The translations under genes and the position numbers were made by a program. A stretch of 64,000 bases of DNA from a bacterium. GTDB taxonomy: Bacteria; SZUA-79; Acidulodesulfobacterales; Acidulodesulfobacteraceae. Positions 26,280 to 38,499 of this stretch are shown here, in pieces. The notes under the pieces were generated by a model. That model was given only the letters and a program-made list of their open reading frames with translations, ran no database searches and was not told the origin of the DNA. Location: positions 1 to 64,000 of the forward strand of contig JAKASO010000001.1 of the NCBI GenBank assembly GCA_021818985.1, in the 5' to 3' direction. Position 1 is the stretch's first letter, and every line of letters starts with the position of its first letter.

Positions 26280-28211
26280 TTATTCGACGGTAACGCTTTT
26301 AGCTAAGTTCCTCGGCTGATCTATATCCGTGCCTTTAAGTAAAGCAATATGATAGGCAAAAAGCTGGAGCGGCACGGCATAAAGAATCGGACTTAAAAAC
26401 AAAGACGTTTCGGGTATCTTTATCGCATCGGAAATACCTTCGATATCCGGTTCATAATCGGAAATGGTTATTATAATGCCGTCCCTTGCCTTGATCTCCT
26501 CGATATTAGACACCGTTTTAGATGATAGAAGATTATTGGAAAGAAGAAACATAACAGGCATGTTTTCATCAATAATGGCGATGGGCCCATGTTTCATCTC
26601 GCCTGCAGGATAACCTTCCGCATGAATATATGATATCTCTTTTAATTTTAATGCTCCTTCCAGCGCTATCGGGTATAAAATACCCCTGCCGAGATATAAA
26701 AAATTGGGACTTTTATAATATTTTTTTGCCACATCCCTAATCTTTTCGCCTTCAAGAAGTATTTTTTCTATTTTTTGCGGAAGTTCGACAATATCCTTAA
26801 AAAGTACGGAAGGGTCATAACCCAAAGGTAAAAAACCGTTATATTGACGGATAAAAAGGGCTAAAAGCAGTCCGCATAATATCTGGGAGGTAAATGCCTT
26901 GGTCGAAGCTACGCCTATTTCCGGTCCCGCATGGGTATAAATAACGCCCTTATTTGAAATAGCGGTTATCTGCGAGCCTGGAACATTACATATAGAAACG
27001 ACCTTTGCCTTTTTAGCCAGCGCAAGCTCAAGGGCGCTGTTAGTATCTGCCGTCTCGCCGGATTGCGAAATGCCGACGACAATATCTGTATTTTTAACGG
27101 GAAATGAACCGTATCTGAATTCCGAACCGTAATGCACGATAGCCGGAAGCCCGCACAGGCTTTCAATAATATATCCCGATATTAAAGAAGCGTAATAAGA
27201 CGATCCGCAGGCAACAAAGACGATCCTTTGCGCCGATTCTACATCTTTTTTCGTCAGCCGTAAATCCTCAAGAGCAACTTTAAACTTTTTTGCAGCTAAT
27301 TGCTGCGCAATATTTTTATTTTTATCAATAGATACTATCTTACTACTTTTATTGTCCCCTATGTTATTTTCAAATACGATCCTTGATGAAAAGGCATCGA
27401 GAATACAGGAAGGCTGTTCGTAAATCTCCTTTTGCATAAAATGAGAAAAACCGGATTTTGCAACCTTTGAAGCATCCCAGTTTATCTTTGCAACCTTCTT
27501 TTTTACTTTTTTGCCCCCAAAAGACAATATGTCTAAAACCCCGTCGTTAAAATAGGCTATCTCGGAATTTTTTAAGTATATGACTTCACCCGTATATTCA
27601 AGAAGCGGCGAAATATCGCTTGCAAAATATAAATTGCCGCCTTTTTGAGCCAGAACGAGCGGAGGACCGTATTTAACGGCGGCAACCCTTTTTTCCGGCG
27701 CATACAAAATGGCAACGGCAAAAGAACCTTTCATTTCAAGGGCGGATCTTCTAACGGACTCGCTGAACGAAAACCCTTGCAATATGTAATCTTCTATTAA
27801 ATGCGCGATAACCTCCGAATCGGTGTCGGTAATAAACTTGTGCCCGTTCTTTAAGAGCCTGCCCTTTAATTTTATATAATTTTCTATTATGCCGTTATGA
27901 ACAATGGCTATATTGCCGGTGCAGTCAAGATGCGGATGAGCGTTTTCATTAGTCGGCTTGCCGTGCGTCGCCCAGCGTATATGTCCTATCGCAATGCCGG
28001 ATTTTAACGGATTTCCGCATAATATCTCTTTAGACAGATTTGCTAGTTTTCCAGATCGTTTAATAGATTCGATTTTATTGTTCAAAGAATTATAGTATGC
28101 GATACCCGATGAGTCGTAGCCTCTGTATTCTAAATTTTGAAGCCCTTTAAGGACGACTAAGCCGGCGCTTTCTTCTTCCGAAATCCCATAAAAACCCATT
28201 ATCCCGCACAT
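26280..28211 (-). CDS. glmS: Glutamine-fructose-6-phosphate aminotransferase
   Basis: 643 residues (about 610 is usual). The N-terminal glutaminase starts with Cys2 (MCGIMGFYG) followed by QNLEYRGYDSSG and GIGHIRWATHG. Two SIS domains follow (FVACGSSYYASLI, GISQSGETADTNSALELA). It makes glucosamine-6-phosphate, the entry to UDP-GlcNAc. An extra stretch of about 20 residues lies near 290-310 between the glutaminase and first SIS domain. glmU lies 3 bp upstream, a compact glmU-glmS pair. No glmS ribozyme is visible. Confidence 0.95.
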   Translation of the reverse strand: MCGIMGFYGISEEESAGLVVLKGLQNLEYRGYDSSGIAYYNSLNNKIESIKRSGKLANLSKEILCGNPLKSGIAIGHIRWATHGKPTNENAHPHLDCTGNIAIVHNGIIENYIKLKGRLLKNGHKFITDTDSEVIAHLIEDYILQGFSFSESVRRSALEMKGSFAVAILYAPEKRVAAVKYGPPLVLAQKGGNLYFASDISPLLEYTGEVIYLKNSEIAYFNDGVLDILSFGGKKVKKKVAKINWDASKVAKSGFSHFMQKEIYEQPSCILDAFSSRIVFENNIGDNKSSKIVSIDKNKNIAQQLAAKKFKVALEDLRLTKKDVESAQRIVFVACGSSYYASLISGYIIESLCGLPAIVHYGSEFRYGSFPVKNTDIVVGISQSGETADTNSALELALAKKAKVVSICNVPGSQITAISNKGVIYTHAGPEIGVASTKAFTSQILCGLLLALFIRQYNGFLPLGYDPSVLFKDIVELPQKIEKILLEGEKIRDVAKKYYKSPNFLYLGRGILYPIALEGALKLKEISYIHAEGYPAGEMKHGPIAIIDENMPVMFLLSNNLLSSKTVSNIEEIKARDGIIITISDYEPDIEGISDAIKIPETSLFLSPILYAVPLQLFAYHIALLKGTDIDQPRNLAKSVTVE

Positions 28212-28214
28212 ATA

Positions 28215-29708
28215 TCACTCCTTGTTCTTTATCTTTTTTAATCTTTTTAACACCCAGCCTTTCTTATTTTCCTGAGGCGCCCTTGAAATGGCAAGATTGC
28301 CTTCTGGAACATTTTTTGTAACAGTGGTCCCCGAAGCCACATAGGAATTTTTTTCTATTACGACAGGGGCTACGAGCTGAGAATCAGACCCTATAAAACA
28401 GCCGTCCCCTATGACGGTCCTATGTTTTTTAATCCCGTCGTAATTACAGGTAATAACCCCGGCACCAATATTAACGTCTTTGCCCACTTGCGAGTCTCCT
28501 ACATAAGAAAGATGCTGGGCTTTAGAATTTTCGCCTATGACAGAGTTTTTTACCTCCACGAAATTACCTATTTTTGCTCCGCTTTTTATCACCGTCCCTT
28601 GCCTTAGCCTGCCAAAAGGACCGACAGAAGCACCATTTTCCACAAATACATCTTCCAATACCGAGTAGCTTTTAATAATTGAATCCTCGCCTATTATAGA
28701 ATTCCTGATCACGGAGCCGCTTTCTATTACCGCATTTTTACCGATAACCGAACTACCGGAGATAAAACAGCCCGGATATATCACGGCGCCCTCATGAACT
28801 TTAACGGATGCGCCGATATAAATATTATCGGCGGTAACAAAATTTACTCCATTTTCCGCCATTTTGCAGATAAACCTTTTTTGCATAATTTGCCGGGCAG
28901 TCAAAAGCTCTATCCAGGAATTAACCCCCATAAGCTCCTCCTGTCCTTCCATAAAACAATAGCATTTAACTTTTAAACCGTGCTGGTAAAATATACCGGC
29001 AAGATCGGTAAGATAATACTCCTTTTTTAAATTATCCGGCTGTATCAAACCTACAAGCTCTTTAAAATGATCTTTTTTAACTAAATATATTCCCGCATTA
29101 ACATCTTTTATCGAACGAATGGACGTACCGGAATAATTGACCAATTCTTTTTCCTCTACTATTGCTTTAACAAACCCGTTATCGTCTTTTAATAATCTCC
29201 CGTAAGAAAACGGATCTTTTGTTTTAAAAGACAGGATGCTCAGATCGTTAAAGGTGGCGCTGTGGAACTCTGCAAAACCTTTAAGCGTTTGATATGTAAT
29301 TAACGGGGTATCGCACGGCAATATTAAAATATCTCCATCGTCTTTGCCGGCTGGTCCGAGTAACGGCAAAACTTGTCTTGCCGCATCGGCCGTACCGGCA
29401 TATTCTTTTTGTACTACAAAATCTATACGGCTTTCGCTAAAAGCCTTATCGTTTTCATTTAATATGTAATCCTTAACGCGTTCGCCTTTATGCCCAATCA
29501 CAACTATAATCCTGTCAATTTTATTTTTATTTCTTTTATCTTCCTTTATTTTTAAAACAGCCGAAATAACATAATAGATCATCGGCTTTTCAAGGATAGG
29601 CATAAGAGCCTTGGGATTATCCGATATATCTGATAGCATCCGGGTGCCGAGTCCGCCGGCAAGTATTACGGCGGTAATTTTTGATTGTTTTGATTGTTTG
29701 ACTTTCAT
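28215..29708 (-). CDS. glmU: Bifunctional UDP-GlcNAc pyrophosphorylase/GlcN-1-P acetyltransferase
   Basis: 497 residues. The N-terminal uridylyltransferase has VILAGGLGTRMLSD, and residues 270-490 form a left-handed beta-helix of hexapeptide repeats ending in the acetyltransferase core GPFGRLRQGTVIKSG and GNFVEVKNS, then AQHLSYVGDS. It catalyses two steps from GlcN-1-phosphate to UDP-GlcNAc. The length is about 40 above most orthologues. The start ATG at 29708 is preceded by a 13-bp tandem repeat. glmS follows after 3 bp. Confidence 0.95.
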   Translation of the reverse strand: MKVKQSKQSKITAVILAGGLGTRMLSDISDNPKALMPILEKPMIYYVISAVLKIKEDKRNKNKIDRIIVVIGHKGERVKDYILNENDKAFSESRIDFVVQKEYAGTADAARQVLPLLGPAGKDDGDILILPCDTPLITYQTLKGFAEFHSATFNDLSILSFKTKDPFSYGRLLKDDNGFVKAIVEEKELVNYSGTSIRSIKDVNAGIYLVKKDHFKELVGLIQPDNLKKEYYLTDLAGIFYQHGLKVKCYCFMEGQEELMGVNSWIELLTARQIMQKRFICKMAENGVNFVTADNIYIGASVKVHEGAVIYPGCFISGSSVIGKNAVIESGSVIRNSIIGEDSIIKSYSVLEDVFVENGASVGPFGRLRQGTVIKSGAKIGNFVEVKNSVIGENSKAQHLSYVGDSQVGKDVNIGAGVITCNYDGIKKHRTVIGDGCFIGSDSQLVAPVVIEKNSYVASGTTVTKNVPEGNLAISRAPQENKKGWVLKRLKKIKNKE

Positions 29709-29732
29709 GCAAATAAGTTATGCAAATAAGTT
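29707..29732. repeat. 13-bp tandem repeat across the glmU start
   Basis: Two exact copies of atgcaaataagtt (29707-29719 and 29720-29732) abut at the 5' end of glmU, so the start-codon region is duplicated. No ribosome-binding site is evident in either copy. Confidence 0.8.
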
Positions 29733-29830
29733 AAATATTATAATATATTGTAGCATATATCCCTTTTATTTTTAAATATTAAAATCGGCAATTTATAATT
29801 TATAATTATGATATATGCTAATTTTACGGC

Positions 29831-31477
29831 TTAAGAATCCCTGTGCCTGAATATATCTAAAAGCGTTGAATATCCGTATGTCGTTTTAATAGGAAGACTC
29901 ATCGAGGCAAATACAATCATAAAAGCAATAAAAAAACCGCCTATAAGAAAATATACATTGTGGTTAACGATAAAAATAACGGCTGAGATTAAACCTATAA
30001 ATTCGCCGATAAAGGCTGCCATAAGCCTTTTTATGACACGCACGATAAAGTTTTCCAACCCAGAAATATTGGTAGGATGTATTTTGACTCTGAAGTCTTC
30101 GATATAAGCGGCATGCATTACTCTTCTAGTGTCCATTATGAATGATTTTACCTCTTTAAAAATATTTTTAACGAAATTTAAAGGGGTCATTTTTTTGCCT
30201 AAAGGCGTTTTTTTGATATATTTTTTAGCGACGGGGATTATATCTTTTACAAGATTATACGACGGATCGAAAGTGGTGCCTATTCCTTCAAGAACGGCAG
30301 CCGTTTTAAAGATATAGACCAGATTGCCCGGCATCTCGAACGGAAAAGCATAAAATCCTTTCATAATCTCGTTTATAATCTCCTGAATTTTTTTATTGGA
30401 TATATCCTTCTGACTTAAAACGTTATATAACTTCTCAGCAACTTTTTCCAAAAGCTGCCTTGAAACCTCTCTGTTGACAATCCCAAGGGCATAGTAAGCA
30501 TCTATAATGCCGGAAAAATCCATATTTATCCCTGAAAGAACCGCTTTTACTAAGTTTTTTTTCGTATCTTCGGACACATGTATGATGAGACCAAAATCAA
30601 GGATTATAAGCATACCTTGATCGTCAACTAGAATATTGCCGGGATGCGGGTCGGCATGAATAACCCCCCGTATCAGGGATTGGTATATATAAAATTCTAT
30701 CAGCCTGTTAAGCACTTTAAGGGGGGGTAAATTTTTCTTTTTAAGGCTTTCTATGTCTGTAATCTTAACACCTTCGTAAAAATCCATAATCAGGATATTT
30801 TTTGTATTCACTTCCTCATATATGCGGGGAATTATTATCCATTTAAGGTCTTTAGAGAACTTTTGAAACTCTTTGACGTTTTTTGCTTCATGGATAAGGT
30901 CCATCTCTTCATAAATAGTGCTCTGAAATTCTTTTAACACAGTGGCAAGGGACTGAAGCGATTTATTTTCCGGCAAAAAATACCCGAGCGTCCTTAAAAT
31001 ATTTTTAAGGGTGATTATGTCGCGGCTGACGTTCTTTTCTATATCGGGCCTTATAACCTTGACTACCGTTTTATTGCCTTTGTAAACTGCCTTATAAACC
31101 TGGGCAACGGATGCCGCCGCAAACGGTTCGCTGTTAAATTCGTCAAAAATATCGTTTAACGAACCTTTTAGATCAGTTTCTATTAGCGGTTTGATCTTTT
31201 TGAAAGGAACAGGCGGAACCTCATCCTGAAGCTTGGATAATTCATTTAGATACTGCTGAGGCAAAAAATCCGCCCTTGTCGAAATAACCTGCGCAAGCTT
31301 TATAAATGTCGGGCCAAGCGAGGCAAGTATAGAGGTAAGCCGTCTTGCAACATTTACGTGGTATTTGTCGCTTAAACTTCTTCTTTTACCAAATATTACA
31401 AATCTTTTTTGGGTTACAAGCACATAAAAAATAAAAGGAAAAGTCTTAAAAAATATATAAAGATTTCTTTTTATCAA
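29831..31477 (-). CDS. UbiB/AarF (ABC1) atypical kinase-like protein
   Basis: 548 residues. UbiB family hallmarks: LGPTFIKLAQVISTRADFLP (the KxGQ motif reads KxAQ here), the ADP/ATP-binding segment AASVAQVYKA (A-rich loop), HADPHPGNILVD and LDFGL. Two C-terminal hydrophobic segments (about 490-535) anchor it in the membrane. The family supports quinone synthesis. The start is TTG at 31477, overlapping the upstream TGA by 4 bases with no clear ribosome site, implying coupling. No quinone gene is next door. Confidence 0.9.
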   Translation of the reverse strand: MIKRNLYIFFKTFPFIFYVLVTQKRFVIFGKRRSLSDKYHVNVARRLTSILASLGPTFIKLAQVISTRADFLPQQYLNELSKLQDEVPPVPFKKIKPLIETDLKGSLNDIFDEFNSEPFAAASVAQVYKAVYKGNKTVVKVIRPDIEKNVSRDIITLKNILRTLGYFLPENKSLQSLATVLKEFQSTIYEEMDLIHEAKNVKEFQKFSKDLKWIIIPRIYEEVNTKNILIMDFYEGVKITDIESLKKKNLPPLKVLNRLIEFYIYQSLIRGVIHADPHPGNILVDDQGMLIILDFGLIIHVSEDTKKNLVKAVLSGINMDFSGIIDAYYALGIVNREVSRQLLEKVAEKLYNVLSQKDISNKKIQEIINEIMKGFYAFPFEMPGNLVYIFKTAAVLEGIGTTFDPSYNLVKDIIPVAKKYIKKTPLGKKMTPLNFVKNIFKEVKSFIMDTRRVMHAAYIEDFRVKIHPTNISGLENFIVRVIKRLMAAFIGEFIGLISAVIFIVNHNVYFLIGGFFIAFMIVFASMSLPIKTTYGYSTLLDIFRHRDS

Positions 31478-32844
31478 TAGTATTTGCCCGTAGATATTAT
31501 GGTTACCGTATTAGAACTCGAATTTACCACAAAACAGTAGTGTCCGTTAGGCGAAATGCTGACCGCCGTAGGATAATCTCCTACCTTTACCTTCTTAACG
31601 ACTTCATCCTTTGTAATATCTATAACGCTCAGCGTAGAACTTTGCGTATTTATTACATAAAGATACCTGCCGTCAGGTGTGATGGCTTCAGCAGTGGGAC
31701 CTTTTCCGGTATATATCGTTGCAACCCTGCCAAAAGGGCGCGGAATATAATTTGAAGGGGCATATGGATGCGCAAGTCTTGAAACTGCGGGAGCCGCCGG
31801 AGCGGCAGCCGGCGAAACCGAACCGACCGCGGCATAAACAACGGGCGATTTTTTAATTCTGATAAATGCGGCACTCGAGGCCGAGGTATCGGTTACCAAA
31901 GCTATGCTCCCGTCCGGAGAAACTGCTGCATTCATGGGTCCAGCCGGTAGCGCGATAGTTTTAATAAGATTAAAATGAATAGCATTATAAATGGAGATAG
32001 CCTCATCTTGATAATTTACGACAAAAAGCATCATGCCATTGGGAGTGAGCGCCACGGAAGATGGATCTTTAAGCGTCTTAAATTTTCTTACAAGAGAAAA
32101 ATTTTTTGCATTATAAACATATATTCTGTTTATCTTTCCGCAAGCAACATAAACATATTTTACCGGAGAATCGGCGGGGCTGTATGCAACGCTCGAAGGA
32201 TTTTTACCGGCAGGAACGGTTCTTATAACGCTTAAAGAAGAAACGCTTATCAGGCTCAAAGAAGAACCACCGGCATTAGTAACAACTATGGTATGTCCAT
32301 CCGGGGAAATTGCTATGCCGTCGGGAGACTTCCCAACGGGAATTTTTTTTATTATAGTATTTCCTTTTGTATTTATAACATCTACATCGTTTCTACCCAT
32401 ATTTGTAACAAAAACTAATTTAGAATCGGGGGTAATAACAATATTTACGGGGCTACCCCCAGTGCGTATATTCAATGCCTTTGTCAAAGTTGTCATGTTT
32501 AACAGGCTGACGGTGCCGGCGGCCGTATTAGATACATAAGCAAAAATGCCGGAAGGGCTAAGCATAACGCCGGTAGGATGCAAGCCGGTTTTTATGGTTG
32601 CAACAACGCCTTTTGTTTTCATGCTTATAACGGAAACGTTGTTATTATCGGCGCTCGTTACAAGGGCATAATTACCGTCCGGGGAAAAGCTGATCCCAAA
32701 CGGAAAGCGTCCTACCGGAATATTTCTGGTAAGACGCGGGGTAAGAAATCCATAAGAAAGCGGAATAAAAATAAATAAACCTAAAACAATAACGGTTAAA
32801 AATAAAAACGACTTGAAAAATGGCTTGCGCAATAAATAATACAT
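31474..32844 (-). CDS. YVTN beta-propeller repeat protein, exported
   Basis: 456 residues. One N-terminal hydrophobic segment (about 12-33) looks like an uncleaved or cleaved signal. The rest is built of about eight 40-residue repeats with the pattern FVTNMGRNDVDVI / VAISPDGHTIVVTNAGG, the YVTN (YncE-like) family. Such propellers are usually periplasmic or cell-surface binding proteins. A Pro/Ala-rich linker (about 343-360) separates the last two repeats from the rest. It overlaps the UbiB-like gene by 4 bases. The ligand is unknown. Confidence 0.82.
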   Translation of the reverse strand: MYYLLRKPFFKSFLFLTVIVLGLFIFIPLSYGFLTPRLTRNIPVGRFPFGISFSPDGNYALVTSADNNNVSVISMKTKGVVATIKTGLHPTGVMLSPSGIFAYVSNTAAGTVSLLNMTTLTKALNIRTGGSPVNIVITPDSKLVFVTNMGRNDVDVINTKGNTIIKKIPVGKSPDGIAISPDGHTIVVTNAGGSSLSLISVSSLSVIRTVPAGKNPSSVAYSPADSPVKYVYVACGKINRIYVYNAKNFSLVRKFKTLKDPSSVALTPNGMMLFVVNYQDEAISIYNAIHFNLIKTIALPAGPMNAAVSPDGSIALVTDTSASSAAFIRIKKSPVVYAAVGSVSPAAAPAAPAVSRLAHPYAPSNYIPRPFGRVATIYTGKGPTAEAITPDGRYLYVINTQSSTLSVIDITKDEVVKKVKVGDYPTAVSISPNGHYCFVVNSSSNTVTIISTGKYY

Positions 32845-32940
32845 AATCTTATACCTCGTATTAAATAAAAAAATGAATATAAAAAGACAACGAATATAAA
32901 AAACATAAAAAATTTAAAATAATTATTTTCTGCATCCAGA

Positions 32941-34989
<2,049 letters not shown>

Positions 34990-35034
34990 TCAACGGGCGT
35001 AAAAGCTTACCGTTTACCTTAATAACTTAATGAC

Positions 35035-37059
35035 TTAATAAATAGCATTATATACATAGTAGTTCCTTAAAACCATCTTGACATAATTCCTTGTCTGATT
35101 ATAAGGAATTGTCTCAATGAAAAGAAGCCTGTCTTCGCCGCGTAAAATATTTTTTTTCCAGTAACTTACGACATTAGGCCCGGCATTGTATGAAGCAACG
35201 GCAAGGTATTTTCTACCGTTAAATTCATAAAGGAGATTCCTTAAATAATATGAACCGAAACGAATATTTATCGTGTTTTTGTGCAGATATGCGGGATTAA
35301 AATATCTAAAACCTATGCTTCTGGCAATAGTGTAACCGGTCGGCGATATTATTTGCATAAGACCTATCGCCCCTGCGCTCGAATAACTGGCGGGGTTAAA
35401 AAGACTTTCTTGACGCATAACGGCATAGATCAGGTTTACCGGCAACCCGTAAATATTTGCGTATTTAATGACACTTGAAAAATATGGACGGGGATAAAGA
35501 ATCTTTAAATACTTAAGTCCGGCGCCTTTTCTGCCCGCCAATGCAGCGCAGGTTTCTACCGAATCCCTGTAATCGCCGTATCCGTCCAATATTTTGATAA
35601 TTTCCAGAAGGTTTCCGCTTGTTTTTATTTTTTTTAAAATTCCTTGAAGTTTTAATCTTGCAAGATCAAATATCCCCATTGCCAGAAATCTTTGCATCTG
35701 TTTAAAATCACGGCTATTTCTTATACCGGTTTCTAAAACCGGAGGTTTATATTTCACGTTTGAGACGTTCCGAAGCTTAAGACTATGACTATTTGAACCT
35801 CCGAATTTCAAAGGGTCTCGCAGTTCCTTTTTTGACATAACTGCATAATACGATAATGGATAACTGGCTCGGCAAAGGTTAAAATAAAACACCGCATCCG
35901 TAATTTTTCCAAGCTTTCTTAACATCATGCCGTTCCAAAAAAGATATTTCGCAAGCTCCCGCGAACCTGCCGAAACCATGATAAGGCTTTTTAAGTTCTT
36001 TTCGGCTCCCGTAAAATTTCTTATTTTAATATCGTTTAAAGTCTTTGACCATACAATCTTTCTAAAAAGGCGCGACTGGTTTTTGTTTAAATACATTTTT
36101 TTATGCATTATCGAATACAGAAGCGCCGCTGCTTTGCCGGGCTTATGCATAGTATAATAATAATCGGCTTTAAGATACTTAAGATAAGAAAGCCTTCCTG
36201 AATTTTTTCCCGTCCCGCCTCTTTTAAACCTCCTTAAATTATTAAAATATCTCATAAATAGCGGACTTTTCATTCCAATAAGGTCTTTTAAGGAAACAAG
36301 CCTTGCTTCATAACTGTTCATACCGGTCAAAAGCCGGTATGATTTTTTATAAGACGAACCGTAATAAAGATTTATCGCTCTTTTTAACTTTTCCCGACCG
36401 GTAAAGGAGGTCTTTCCATGAAAGTCTGGTATCTTTCTAAGAAGGGCGGCTATGCGGTGGATATGCGAAAAATGCGGAAAATCGTCATAAAGCCTGATTA
36501 AGTATACCTTAGCCGAACGAAAGTTTTTCTTTCTAAGATATATTTTAGCGGCAGAATAAAGGCTATATGCCTTAACATAGCCGGCAACCTTAGACTTAAG
36601 CAAATATTTAAAATTTATTAAAGATGAATTAAAATAACCCGACTTATACAGGGAAAGCGCAAGATAAAAAACCGCATTTTTATGGAAAATAAAGCCGGGG
36701 TAATACCTGTTTAACTTATGCAGAACATAATTCGCTTTATGATAATCGCGAAGTTTAATAAAACATAACCCTTGATAATAAAGGGCATAATCGTCAAGAA
36801 GTTTTCCTTTTAAGGTATAAAGCCAAAAAAGCCTGACAGACTTTTCATAGTTTTTAGACCTGTAGAGAAAATAGGCTTGTTTAAAGTAGTTATTCCTGTC
36901 ATTAGGGTTATTAAAGGAAAAGGCATTCCTTATAGTTAAAGGGGGTATCCATATTTTTATTTTTGCCCCACCGGGAAAGAAAACCGGTACTAAAACGGAT
37001 AATAAAGCATAAAAACAGACTGGCATTAAAAATAGCCTGGCCGCTTTTCTGTATTTCAT
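35035..37059 (-). CDS. Soluble lytic murein transglycosylase (Slt70-like)
   Basis: 674 residues with an N-terminal hydrophobic segment (about 10-28) for export. A long superhelical region of about 450 residues, rich in Tyr, Lys and Leu, has tetratricopeptide-like spacing. The C-terminal goose-lysozyme-like domain holds the catalytic Glu near residue 551 (AVMRQESLFNP), then SSAGAIGLMQI and ASYNAGPN. It cleaves peptidoglycan between MurNAc and GlcNAc in the periplasm. The overall order matches Slt70, though the sequence is diverged. Confidence 0.9.
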   Translation of the reverse strand: MKYRKAARLFLMPVCFYALLSVLVPVFFPGGAKIKIWIPPLTIRNAFSFNNPNDRNNYFKQAYFLYRSKNYEKSVRLFWLYTLKGKLLDDYALYYQGLCFIKLRDYHKANYVLHKLNRYYPGFIFHKNAVFYLALSLYKSGYFNSSLINFKYLLKSKVAGYVKAYSLYSAAKIYLRKKNFRSAKVYLIRLYDDFPHFSHIHRIAALLRKIPDFHGKTSFTGREKLKRAINLYYGSSYKKSYRLLTGMNSYEARLVSLKDLIGMKSPLFMRYFNNLRRFKRGGTGKNSGRLSYLKYLKADYYYTMHKPGKAAALLYSIMHKKMYLNKNQSRLFRKIVWSKTLNDIKIRNFTGAEKNLKSLIMVSAGSRELAKYLFWNGMMLRKLGKITDAVFYFNLCRASYPLSYYAVMSKKELRDPLKFGGSNSHSLKLRNVSNVKYKPPVLETGIRNSRDFKQMQRFLAMGIFDLARLKLQGILKKIKTSGNLLEIIKILDGYGDYRDSVETCAALAGRKGAGLKYLKILYPRPYFSSVIKYANIYGLPVNLIYAVMRQESLFNPASYSSAGAIGLMQIISPTGYTIARSIGFRYFNPAYLHKNTINIRFGSYYLRNLLYEFNGRKYLAVASYNAGPNVVSYWKKNILRGEDRLLFIETIPYNQTRNYVKMVLRNYYVYNAIY

Positions 37060-37141
37060 ATAATCATATAATATTTAATTATACTATTTTCATTATATTA
37101 TATTCGTTATGCCGTTTCGTTTATTTGCCTGCCCGCCTTAC

Positions 37142-38029
37142 TTAAGTTTTCCTGTCATCCCGATCATTATAATTATAATAACCGGAGAAAACCTCTTCCG
37201 CGGGACCGGTCATATAAATTCCTTTTGAAACGTCGCCTGATATTTGAAGAACTCCTCCGGATAAAATAACATTAAGAGTCTCTATGTTGCCGATTTTATT
37301 TGTCTTTTTCATAACGCTGTAAACAGCGCACGCACCAGTTCCGCAGGCAAGAGTTTCTCCCGACCCCCTTTCCCATGTTCTTACTTTTACAGAATCAGGC
37401 GATATAATCTGAACAAATTCAACGTTTATCCTTTTCGGAAAAAGGGGGCTGTTTTCGATAAGATGTCCATATAACGGCACGTTAAAGTTCTCAACATCTT
37501 CTACAAATATGACGCAGTGCGGATTTCCAACCGAAACGCAGGAAATTTTAAATTCATGCCCGCCAAACACGGTTTTTTCTTCTAAAACTTCGGCAACATC
37601 CAAATTTACCGGAACTTTAGAACTTTCGTAAACTGGTATCCCCATTTCCACAAGGGCTTTTTTAACCTTTCCCGATTCTTCAAACAGCTGCACTGATTTA
37701 ATGCCTGCAAGCGTTTCGATCGTTATCCGGTTTTTACCGGTCAAAGAACGGTCATGCACATATTTGGCAAAGCACCGCATACCATTGCCGCACATCTCTC
37801 CTTCGGAACCATCGGCATTGAATATTCTCATTCTAAAATCGGCTTTACGGGAAGGTAAAATAATTATAATGCCGTCAGAGCCGACGCCAAAATGCCTGTC
37901 GCTCATCTTAACGGCAAGATTTTTATAGAGGCCTGCATCGTCAGCCAGCCCTTCCGGAAGATCGTTTATAGCATCTATATAGAGATAATCGTTACCTGCT
38001 CCTTGTAATTTAGTGAATTTAACCCGCAT
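37142..38029 (-). CDS. dapF: Diaminopimelate epimerase
   Basis: 295 residues. The two catalytic cysteines are Cys80 (GEMCGNGMRC) and Cys229 (ETLACGTGAC). Other family blocks are QGAGNDYLYID, DRHFGVGSDG and FNADGSEGEMC. It converts LL- to meso-diaminopimelate, which is both a peptidoglycan component and the lysine precursor. The C-terminal tail (YYNYNDRDDRKT) is unusual and polar. It lies 82 bp upstream of the transglycosylase. Confidence 0.95.
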   Translation of the reverse strand: MRVKFTKLQGAGNDYLYIDAINDLPEGLADDAGLYKNLAVKMSDRHFGVGSDGIIIILPSRKADFRMRIFNADGSEGEMCGNGMRCFAKYVHDRSLTGKNRITIETLAGIKSVQLFEESGKVKKALVEMGIPVYESSKVPVNLDVAEVLEEKTVFGGHEFKISCVSVGNPHCVIFVEDVENFNVPLYGHLIENSPLFPKRINVEFVQIISPDSVKVRTWERGSGETLACGTGACAVYSVMKKTNKIGNIETLNVILSGGVLQISGDVSKGIYMTGPAEEVFSGYYNYNDRDDRKT

Positions 38030-38103
38030 ATAATATTTATAACAATAAATTTATAATATATTAATATAAATTAACCGGCGCAATATTTTGCGCTCTTTTA
38101 TTT

Positions 38104-38499
38104 CTATTTCTGCTCTTTAAGTATCTTTTTAACGGAAATATTGCCTTTATAGGAAAATTTATGGGAAATTACTACATTATTTTTAAATACTATATAAAGC
38201 CTCTCCTTGAGCTTTCTTGTGGAAGGTTTTAGTATCTCGTTGCCTAAATGAACATATTTTTTGTAATTAAACTTATATTTGTAGGTAACTTCTTCGGGTT
38301 TAAGCGGATTTCTCCGAACAGCCGCGGGAGGACCGAACATCCGGAGAATCTGGGGCTTTGTCGTCTTACCGTTCATTATCCTGTCAACGGCAGAAGATGT
38401 AATAGGCCTGCCTTCCATACTGCGTGTCGTCGCACAACCCGATAAAGTTAAAACGAAAAAGAATAAAACGGATAATAATAATATAAACGGTTTTGCCAT
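38104..38499 (-). CDS. BamE/SmpA-like outer-membrane lipoprotein
   Basis: 131 residues. Lipoprotein signal with lipobox LSGC and lipidated Cys22. The mature part has the SmpA/OmlA-type pattern TTKPQILRMFGPPAAVR followed by beta strands, as in BamE. BamE is an accessory subunit of the outer-membrane barrel assembly machine. The gene is not next to bamA here. An AAGGAGG ribosome site precedes the ATG. A second, degenerate copy of this ribosome site and start lies about 67 bp further upstream. Confidence 0.7.
   Translation of the reverse strand: MAKPFILLLSVLFFFVLTLSGCATTRSMEGRPITSSAVDRIMNGKTTKPQILRMFGPPAAVRRNPLKPEEVTYKYKFNYKKYVHLGNEILKPSTRKLKERLYIVFKNNVVISHKFSYKGNISVKKILKEQK

Noticed and set aside
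26280-28230. glmS ribozyme in the glmS leader
   Set aside because: Only 3 bp separate glmU from glmS, leaving no room for the ribozyme core.
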